From contig JACJXZ010000004.1 of the NCBI GenBank assembly GCA_020636375.1, positions 558,001 to 622,000 of the forward strand: a stretch of 64,000 bases of DNA. The letters are read 5' to 3'. A program made the translations under genes and the position numbers. This stretch comes from Lewinellaceae bacterium (lineage in GTDB: Bacteria > Bacteroidota > Bacteroidia > Chitinophagales > Saprospiraceae). Positions 58,059 to 64,000 of this stretch are shown in pieces; position 1 is the stretch's first letter, and each line of letters begins with the position of its first letter. The notes below the pieces were generated by a model. It did no database searches and was not told the origin of the DNA. It was given only the letters and a program-made list of their open reading frames with translations.

Positions 58059-59750
58059 TTGCCCCTCCCCCTGTCGTATTTAAAAAGTTTTAAATTGTTG
58101 TTCAGTTGCTCTTTCCTGGCTTTGACAGGCCATTTCGCCCGTGCGCAGAGCGGCCTGTACGAAGGAATACGAGACTGTGGCGTCACAGAAGAGACGCCTT
58201 CCTACGCTCCGGAATCGGCGCCAAATTTCTGTTTTGACGTGGATGCCATACAGGAGAGCTGCACCAAAGTCTGGATACGGATAAACCTGCATTTTTTCCT
58301 TGACGACAACTGCGAGGGCACGCTCGACCCGCTGGGCATCCAAAATATACCCGGCGAAGACGCATACAAGCTTGCTGAGGATATTATTACAAGGGCCAAC
58401 AGCGCTTTGGAAAATAACAGAGAACAATGGGTACAAAACCTGACCTGGGGAATTGACCCTGCTGACGCAAAACCGGAGCAATGCGTACCCCTCCGGTATG
58501 TGCTTTCCGGTGTTTACGTTTGGTGTAACTCTGCTGCACAAAACACCAGTGGGTTTATCATATCCCATTTTCAAAACAACTTCGGACAAAATATCGACAC
58601 GGAGTACAACGCTTATTATGTGAACGTGCCAGGTGGCCCTAATGGCGTTGCTAATGGGCAACCTGGTAATGCTTTTACTGGTGAAAATTTTGGGGTTTCC
58701 GTGTTTAATCATGAAATGGGCCACTTATTGAGTTTAAGACATGTCGACGAAGATGACGACATAGGCGATACTCCCCGGATAAGGTTTCAATATGATTATA
58801 ACTGCGACGGAGATTTAACTGATAATTTCCCTGATCCAGGGATAGGCTGGGAAGGGAGATGGCGGCAATGCTATGACAATCTGATCCATAGCGACGTAAC
58901 TTACGACCGCTCCCTGGATTATGATGGAGATGGGGTTACGGATTATGCGGACTTATGCAATATGCCTGCCCCCTGTGATCCTTACCCTTGTTGTGATTGG
59001 GACTACGTCAACAACAACATAATGGCCTTCTCCCGGTATACGGAATGTTGCGCGGCTTATACTGAGGGGCAGATTACCAGGATACTTGAAAACCTAAGTA
59101 CAAATACCTATTGCGATTATATTGAAGAAATAACGGAAGACTGTCTGCCGCCAATGGCCAATATCCATGTCCTGTCCAATGAAGGGGATGTCGACGATTG
59201 TTCTTACTGCCTCTACCTTTCAGCAAGTATGCACGACGACTACTATCAGGTCGACTTTTACGAGAGCGACGGGTCGTTTTTTTACAGTACTGGCTTTCTA
59301 AGCGGGCCGGCCAACCGCTTTTGCATTTCCAGGACGGTGGCCCCACCTTACGGTTATCTGCATGGTTTCCAACCCGGCGAAACCTATACGGCAGTCCTGA
59401 GGGTAGAAAACTACTGCGGGGACGAGGCGGAAGAAACCCTGACCTTCACCTTCGAAGCAGTGGAATGCGCCGTTGAGGACCCCGTTGGCCGGATTGCCAT
59501 CACGGGCAAGTACCCCAACCCCTTTTCCAGCGCGTTACAGGTAGATTTTACTGCGGAAGAAACCGGCCACCTGGAAATTTGGCTGATACCAGCAGCCGGC
59601 GGCACCGATGTGTTGGCGCATTCCGAATACCTGGATGCTCCGGGAAGTTATCAGCGGACGCTATCAGCCAGCGAGGTATCGGTGGGTACCCACTACCTGG
59701 CGCTGTGCCTGGATGGGGAAACGATTGCCGAAACCGTTATTAAACAGTAA
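58059..59750 (+). CDS. M43-like zinc metalloprotease with T9SS sorting domain
   Basis: 563 residues if the TTG at 58059 is used; no in-frame ATG fits. Signal peptide 'LLFSCSFLALTGHFARAQ'. The zinc motif is 'HEMGHLLSLRH' (~219-229), a variant of HExxHxxGxxH with Ser for Gly; 'NNIMAFSRYTECCAAYTEGQ' is the Met-turn region. The domain is rich in cysteines (at least ten). The C-terminus is a T9SS type A sorting domain ('ITGKYPNPFSSALQVDF' to 'AETVIKQ'). An upstream ATGATGAAG (58031) is one base out of frame and separated by a C-rich tract. The next gene starts 3 bases after the stop. Confidence 0.82.
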   Translation: MPLPLSYLKSFKLLFSCSFLALTGHFARAQSGLYEGIRDCGVTEETPSYAPESAPNFCFDVDAIQESCTKVWIRINLHFFLDDNCEGTLDPLGIQNIPGEDAYKLAEDIITRANSALENNREQWVQNLTWGIDPADAKPEQCVPLRYVLSGVYVWCNSAAQNTSGFIISHFQNNFGQNIDTEYNAYYVNVPGGPNGVANGQPGNAFTGENFGVSVFNHEMGHLLSLRHVDEDDDIGDTPRIRFQYDYNCDGDLTDNFPDPGIGWEGRWRQCYDNLIHSDVTYDRSLDYDGDGVTDYADLCNMPAPCDPYPCCDWDYVNNNIMAFSRYTECCAAYTEGQITRILENLSTNTYCDYIEEITEDCLPPMANIHVLSNEGDVDDCSYCLYLSASMHDDYYQVDFYESDGSFFYSTGFLSGPANRFCISRTVAPPYGYLHGFQPGETYTAVLRVENYCGDEAEETLTFTFEAVECAVEDPVGRIAITGKYPNPFSSALQVDFTAEETGHLEIWLIPAAGGTDVLAHSEYLDAPGSYQRTLSASEVSVGTHYLALCLDGETIAETVIKQ

Positions 59751-59753
59751 GCT

Positions 59754-60692
59754 ATGGTACGAATATTTATTATTTTAGGCCTGCTGTTGGGGGGCTGGCA
59801 AGCTGCCCTTAGCCAACAAACAGCTCAGTTCGAAACTACTTTGTACTTTGAAGATGCGGTGGGCAACCGGGATTCTATAGTAGTGGGGTACGATACCTTA
59901 GCTACCCACGATATCGACCCGGAGTTTGGGGAAGTTGAAATTCTTTCACCCTTCGATTCGATATTTGAAGTGCGGGCTGGTACTTTTACTTGGCAATGGA
60001 GGGAAAAGTTGTCTAAAAAAATAATCAACAGGGCGACTGCTGCTGTTGGTCCGTTTGCTCCTGAAGACTGTTACAGCGGACAGCCTGTTTTCATTTATAT
60101 ATGGGCCAAGCACCAGCCCATCAAAGTATCATGGAACCGCGCTGTTTTCGCCGAACGGCGCTGCTACCGGGCTACCGCCTTGCTCAACCACTGGCTGGAC
60201 GAACTGGCCGGGCCCCTTACGCCGGATGAGATACCGCCGGAATACGCCTGCCTGGCCGCCGAAGATTCTATTTATTTTGATATGTCCGAAGAGTACTTGT
60301 TAAGTAACCCTTTATTTGAGGCTTTAATATATCTGGAAAAAGAAGTCGAAGGCCTGGGGCTGCAAACCATTTACGGCCTTCGCTTTTTTCCGGCTTCTAC
60401 GCCTTTCGACTTTTCCCCTTGCTATTGGGTGACTTCCAGCCAGCAAGAGCTATTAACCGGCACCGTTGCCCCTTACCCCAGCCCGACGGTCGGCACCGCC
60501 TATTTCAACCTGCCGGACGGGGTAGAGGCGCTGCGCTGGCAGTTGTTTGGCATCAATGGCGTGTTGATGCTGGAGCAACGGGAAACCGGGGCCAATAAAG
60601 TCGAGCTTGCGGGCCTGCCGGCGGGCCTGTATCAGCTTTTGGTGCAGGGCAGCGACGGCAAGCATTATTGGGGGCGGGTGGTAAAGCAATGA
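59754..60692 (+). CDS. T9SS-secreted protein, partner of the preceding protease gene
   Basis: 312 residues. Signal peptide 'MVRIFIILGLLLGGWQAALSQ'. The ~215-residue body has no family I recognise; it holds three cysteines ('EDCYSGQPVF', 'RRCYRATALL', 'EYACLAAED') and a later 'FSPCYWV'. The end is a T9SS sorting domain ('PYPSPTVGTAYFNL' to 'YWGRVVKQ'). The start follows the protease stop by 3 bases, which points to translational coupling and perhaps a joint role, such as an inhibitor, chaperone or substrate-binding partner outside the cell. That role is inference. Confidence 0.75.
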   Translation: MVRIFIILGLLLGGWQAALSQQTAQFETTLYFEDAVGNRDSIVVGYDTLATHDIDPEFGEVEILSPFDSIFEVRAGTFTWQWREKLSKKIINRATAAVGPFAPEDCYSGQPVFIYIWAKHQPIKVSWNRAVFAERRCYRATALLNHWLDELAGPLTPDEIPPEYACLAAEDSIYFDMSEEYLLSNPLFEALIYLEKEVEGLGLQTIYGLRFFPASTPFDFSPCYWVTSSQQELLTGTVAPYPSPTVGTAYFNLPDGVEALRWQLFGINGVLMLEQRETGANKVELAGLPAGLYQLLVQGSDGKHYWGRVVKQ

Positions 60693-60707
60693 CGCCCCAT
60701 TGATCAA

Positions 60708-60740
60708 AGAGGTTTGAGGTTTCCGAAACCTCAAACCTCT
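60708..60740. terminator. perfect palindrome between two T9SS genes
   Basis: AGAGGTTTGAGGTTTC and GAAACCTCAAACCTCT (16-base arms, nearly no loop) lie 16 bases after the stop codon at 60692 and just before the next start. It is probably a terminator or REP-type hairpin. Confidence 0.65.
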
Positions 60741-60753
60741 AAAACAACTTGTC

Positions 60754-61599
60754 ATGAAAAAAATAAAAATAACCCTACTGGCCTTACTTCTCTTCCCATG
60801 CTGCTTTTGGGCTCAAATCTCCAATGCTGATTTTGAAACCTGGGAGAGCCTGAGCCCATTTGCCGAAGAACCTCAGGAATGGGATGCTCCTTATCTAAGC
60901 TCGGAATACTTTCCGATAGAAAAAGTTGAGAACCTCAATATGGGGCAATATGCCGTATTAGTGAAAAACAATATGCCGTCTCCTTCCTCCGTCGGAGGAG
61001 CGCCTGGGTATATTGAAACTACTTTTATGCCTTCTTCCCAACACTTCCGGTTGAGCATGGAGGTGCGGTACGACAGCATCCTGCCTCCCGGCAGGGCCAA
61101 GATAGAGTTCAGAGGCAGCGGAGGGTTACGGCTTACCTACTGGATCGACGAAGCCATTACCGGAGAAATGGAAACCATTCAGGTGGAAGCGGTATTGCCG
61201 GAAGCATTTGATGAGTTGATACTTCGCATCGAGGCCAGAGGCGTGTACGACCCCAACTACGGCACCCCGCCCTTCAACGGAGGTTACGACGGCTACGCCG
61301 AGATCGTCGTCGACAACATTACCTATGAAAATGTCACTTCCGTCGGGGAAGCGCTCAAAGGGAAAGGTGTTCAGGTTTTCCCCAACCCGGCAACAGAAGC
61401 GGTATGGGTGAAAACAGAAACGGGAGAATTCATACATTCTGTAAACGTCTTCAACTCCAGCGGTGAAGTTCTCCTGAGTGCTAACTCCAACGGCAACAAT
61501 GAGTACTTGCTGGATGTCCGCTCCTTACCTGCAGGCGCCTACTGGATGGAAATAGCACTACCTGGCAGGCGGGTTGTCCGGCAATGGATGAAGAAGTGA
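60754..61599 (+). CDS. T9SS-secreted carbohydrate-binding-like protein
   Basis: 281 residues with signal peptide 'LLALLLFPCCFWAQ'. The body 'ISNADFETWESLSPFAEEPQ', 'MGQYAVLVKNN' and 'FNGGYDGYAEIVVDNI' has the pattern of a jelly-roll domain found as PCMD/CBM-type module in Bacteroidota surface proteins. The C-terminus is a T9SS type A sorting domain ('VFPNPATEAVWVK' to 'RQWMKK'). A damaged copy is at 57067-57455. It is the third T9SS gene in a row. Confidence 0.78.
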   Translation: MKKIKITLLALLLFPCCFWAQISNADFETWESLSPFAEEPQEWDAPYLSSEYFPIEKVENLNMGQYAVLVKNNMPSPSSVGGAPGYIETTFMPSSQHFRLSMEVRYDSILPPGRAKIEFRGSGGLRLTYWIDEAITGEMETIQVEAVLPEAFDELILRIEARGVYDPNYGTPPFNGGYDGYAEIVVDNITYENVTSVGEALKGKGVQVFPNPATEAVWVKTETGEFIHSVNVFNSSGEVLLSANSNGNNEYLLDVRSLPAGAYWMEIALPGRRVVRQWMKK

Positions 61600-61640
61600 A
61601 GAAGCGAATTTCAGGGAGTGTTATCGCGTTCTCCCACAAC

Positions 61641-61760
61641 AGAAATTTCTCATGAAAATCACACACGTGGCGAAAAGATTAAAACACCAAATCCCACAGG
61701 AGTGCGGATTTGGTGCTGTTTGTGTTTTGGCGATACGTACGCTCTACATGAGAAATTGCT
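61641..61760. repeat. 120-base hairpin element with inverted ends (AGAAATTTCTCATG type)
   Basis: The left side begins AGAAATTTCTCATG and the right ends CATGAGAAATTGCT; inside, ACCAAATCC and GGATTTGGT pair. The whole unit folds as an imperfect hairpin. The matching position in the degraded copy near 57491 lacks it, so it appears inserted after the duplication. Confidence 0.7.
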
Positions 61761-61854
61761 GCTCAGCGGGGGAAGGCTTGGCGAATTGAAAATCAAATAA
61801 TTAGCCTTTGCAAAGGAAGGTTTTGGCTCCATTAGCCGTAGACAGGAAGCCGCC

Positions 61855-61965
61855 AACTGTCCTGGTTTTGCCGGAAAAAAGCGGTAGCTTTGGCGTAAGC
61901 CGCAGCCTTTCAACGCAGCGGGCTAGTGGCCAGGCGAACTTTAAGTAGATGCCTGGTACTAGCCC
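61855..61965 (+). repeat. dispersed repeat family A, copy 3 (degenerate)
   Basis: Has AACTGTCCTGG and TAGCTTTG (61885-61892), but the final hairpin is broken: the right arm reads AGATGCCTGGTACTAG instead of TCGCCTGGCCACTAG. It is the partner of copy 2 within the duplication. Confidence 0.75.
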
Positions 61966-61996
61966 AGCGCCCCTTTCCGGAGCTTATCCTAAACTG

Positions 61997-63396
61997 TCAT
62001 CCCGCCACCGGCACCACCCTCGCCCCATTCTCCTTGCTCAGATACCGCTGGATGATCCGCGTCGTCTCCGGGTTGCCCTGGAAAGGCTTGATGACGTCCC
62101 GCAAAAAATCGGTATGTCCGTTCATCTCCTCCCGTTCGACGTAGCCGAAGCCACGGTAGTTGCCCTCTTCGACCAGTACTACGGACATCTCTTCCGGGCT
62201 GCGGCCCTGGTCGAGGATAAAAAAGTCGTTGTCAAAGACGGTGGAAAGGGTGTCATGTGCTTCTTCGGCACGTTCGTTGTAGCTTTCCGCCGGCTCGGCG
62301 CCAATGCAGGCGCCCTGGCATTTTTTGATGTGATAATGGAAGCAGGCACCTTTGCCGGGATGCAGGCTGCAGAGGCGGGAACAGAGTCGGTGTCCTTCCA
62401 TGGCCCGGCTGAGGTGCCCTTTGGCGTGGCTCAGTTTGGGGTATTCGGAGATGATCCGGTATTTTTCACGGGTTTTTGCCGTTACCTGGGCTATTTCGAA
62501 ACACTTGTAGCCAGCCTCGTCCTCATAGGTATGGATGACAAAAGGGAAGCGCCGCACCCGCTGGGCGCGGTTGATCTCCGGGCTCAGGCGTTTGATCTCG
62601 TGGGATTCCAGCAGCAGGGCCACCAGTTCGCTGCCGGTGAGTTCGAAGGTGATGTCATGGACGTGTTGCTGCAGCTTGCTGCCCTTTTCGGACTTATTGG
62701 CGAAGTGTTCTGCCACCCGTTTTTTGATGTTGATGCTCTTGCCGACATAAACGACATCCCCTTTCTGGTTGTGGAAATAGTAGACGCCGCACGCTTCCGG
62801 CAGGGCGTGGATTTGCTCTACGGTAAGGTTTTTGGGCAGCAGGGCTTCTTTAATGCCCAGGTTTACCATTTCCTTCACCTGTTGTTCATTATCTTCGCCG
62901 TTCAGGATGCGGCGGAGGATTTCGGCGGTGGCCAGGGCGTCGTCGAGGGCGCGGTGGCGGTTTTCCACCTCGATGCCGAGGCTGCGGATCAGGTTGCCCA
63001 GGCTGTAGGAGGGCAGGCCGGGGAAGGCCTTGCGGCTCAGGCGCACCGTGCAGAGGTTTTTGCGGGAATAGGTGTAGCCCAGCCGGGCGAATTCCTCGCG
63101 CAGGAAGCTATAGTCGAAACGCACATTGTGGGCGACAAAAATGGCGCCTTCGGTCATTTCCACTACCTTGCGGGCGACCTCGTAGAAACGGGGGGCACCC
63201 TGCACCATGTCCTGCGAGATGCCGGTCAGCTGGGTGATGCCATAGGGCACGTAACACTCCGGGTTGATGAGGGTGCTGTAGGTGTCAATGATCTGAGCCC
63301 CATCGTGCAGCACGATGGCGATCTCGATGACCTTGTCGCGCGAAGCGCGCCCCCGGTCGTTTCCAGGTCGACTATGGCGTACAGTTTTTGCATCAT
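61997..63396 (-). CDS. DnaQ-like exonuclease / GIY-YIG nuclease fusion, apparent frameshift near the start
   Basis: About 466 residues if one base is restored. The start should be MMQKLYAIVDLETTGG (ATG at 63396), with the DEDDh motif 'DLETTGG', but a C5 run at 63350-63354 (one base short of six) throws the exonuclease start out of frame; from 'RASRDKVIEIAIVLHDG' onwards the frame is intact. The length from this ATG to the stop is 1400 bases, one short of a multiple of three. The exonuclease domain ends ~170, GIY-YIG follows ('ACGVYYFHNQKGDVVYVGKS'), with a UvrC-like tail to 466. It would process DNA repair intermediates. Confidence 0.8.
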
Positions 63397-63409
63397 GGTC
63401 CCTGCTTAT

Positions 63410-63431
63410 GCAGCCCAGCCGTCCGGGCTGC
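63410..63431. repeat. hairpin GCAGCCCAGCCGTCCGGGCTGC
   Basis: A 22-base hairpin with eight-base arms upstream of the nuclease start and next to a larger hairpin (63437-63486). Confidence 0.6.
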
Positions 63432-63436
63432 TTCAA

Positions 63437-63486
63437 CTGTGGCAAGTTTTCCCCCCGCTGAAAGCGGCGGGGAAAACTTGCCACAG
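63437..63486. repeat. 50-base near-perfect hairpin
   Basis: CTGTGGCAAGTTTTCCCC is mirrored by CGGGGAAAACTTGCCACAG around CCGCTGAAAGCGG. It lies between divergent genes (nuclease and DUF1343 protein) and is therefore not a simple terminator; it may be a REP-like or regulatory hairpin. Confidence 0.7.
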
Positions 63487-63506
63487 CATAAACTTTAAAA
63501 AACAAT

Positions 63507-64000
63507 ATGATTGTGAAGGTAAAAATTTTCGTTGCAATCCTGGCGTTTTTTCAACTAAATTGTGGCAGCTTCCCGAGAAAAATCGCGGAACAGCCTGCTG
63601 TTGAACCGGAAGAGCAGGCATCGGCGCCGGAGGAAGAAGCTGCTTCGGAAATGCCCGGCCTTGCCGAAGAAAAAGAGGAAGTGCCGGTGGAGGCGCCAGC
63701 CGCAACGACAAAGGAACAGGAACCCGAAGAAACTCCGGCAGAAGCGGCGGATGCTGCCGCCATCAGGGTAGGAGCGGAGCGCCTGCCCCTTTACCTGGAG
63801 CAACTCCGGCAGAGCAAAGGCGTTGCCTTGCTGGTCAACCAAACTTCCATGGTTGGGAATACCCACCTGGTAGATACCCTCCTGGCTTTGGGCGTAAAGG
63901 TAAACAAAATATTCGCCCCGGAACACGGCTTCCGGGGCGCCGCCGATGCCGGCGAGAAGGTGCGCGACGGAAAGGACCTGGAAACCGGGCTGCCCATCAT
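63507..64000 (+). CDS. DUF1343/NamZ-type lipoprotein, 3' end outside window
   Basis: The frame begins MIVKVKIFVAILAFFQLNCGS, a lipoprotein signal with Cys at residue 19, and stays open to the end of the window (~164 residues visible). After an acidic linker rich in Glu, Pro and Ala (residues ~28-85) the catalytic domain starts: 'VGAERLPLYLEQLRQ', 'GVALLVNQTSMVGNTHLVD' and 'KIFAPEHGFRGAADAGE', all conserved in the DUF1343 family. NamZ-type members are exo-N-acetylmuramidases acting on peptidoglycan. The enzyme would recycle or digest cell-wall sugars at the envelope. Confidence 0.85.
   Translation, partial: MIVKVKIFVAILAFFQLNCGSFPRKIAEQPAVEPEEQASAPEEEAASEMPGLAEEKEEVPVEAPAATTKEQEPEETPAEAADAAAIRVGAERLPLYLEQLRQSKGVALLVNQTSMVGNTHLVDTLLALGVKVNKIFAPEHGFRGAADAGEKVRDGKDLETGLPI

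Larger units (their letters stand above)
61600..61996. other. intergenic region downstream of the T9SS gene and the nuclease gene
   Basis: No coding frame recognised. The space holds the hairpin element, repeat copy 3 and the stretch shared with 57456-57725. It is convergent: genes on both sides end here. Confidence 0.5.

Noticed and set aside
1..64000. tRNA, rRNA, transposase, integrase, phage genes, restriction or CRISPR-Cas genes
   Set aside because: I looked for their motifs and typical folds and saw none; absence cannot be proven by eye, and a tRNAscan or Rfam search would decide for RNA genes.

Overview
The window looks like a chromosomal segment of a fairly GC-rich member of the Bacteroidota, most probably class Saprospiria (relatives of Lewinella, Phaeodactylibacter or Haliscomenobacter). 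Several signs point there: many secreted proteins end in a type IX secretion (T9SS) sorting domain, there is a giant SprB-repeat adhesin with a gliding-motility C-terminal domain, promoters follow the TTG-N20-TAnnTTTG pattern, ECF sigma factors are paired with membrane anti-sigma-like partners, and an EAD11-like domain is present. This assignment is inference from gene content; no rRNA or tRNA gene was found.

Layout. 1-13.7 kb: end of tamB, cytochrome c maturation genes ccmB and ccmC separated by two dispersed repeats, a TfoX-like protein, the parA-parB-DUF5683 chromosome partition cluster, a UPF0173 hydrolase, an FMN reductase, a GT39-like membrane protein and sppA. 14-22.3 kb: the 1815-residue SprB-repeat adhesin, an isoaspartyl peptidase and two decayed genes for secreted proteins. 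22.3-31.2 kb: ECF sigma factor with a large membrane partner, an acyltransferase, a 34-residue membrane protein, an Asp-rich PepSY-like lipoprotein, a dockerin/T9SS protein, an unknown helical protein and a histidine phosphatase. 31.2-42 kb: rmuC, an EAD11-like/TM/TPR protein coupled to an intradiol-dioxygenase-like exported protein, proC, a marR-yceI pair, a three-gene sigma/anti-sigma operon and a secreted esterase. 42-51.3 kb: small proteins, a cold-shock protein, fhs, an mscS and ATP-grasp-like pair, pabB-pabC and pyrF. 51.4-64 kb: T9SS cargo including two M43-type zinc proteases, a degraded segmental duplication, a DnaQ-GIY-YIG nuclease with an apparent frameshift and the start of a NamZ/DUF1343 lipoprotein.

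Housekeeping genes (folate and one-carbon metabolism, pyrimidine and proline synthesis, heme export, chromosome partition) alternate with accessory cell-surface genes. Intergenic spaces carry several families of palindromic, non-coding repeats. One of these has a matching 'empty site' in a duplicated segment, which suggests recent mobility. No transposase, prophage, CRISPR array or classical defence operon was recognised. The most unusual loci are the EAD11-like/TM/TPR gene with its coupled exported dioxygenase-like protein, the ATP-grasp-like protein next to MscS, the anti-sigma protein joined to a barrel-like domain, and the duplicated T9SS region at 57-62 kb.
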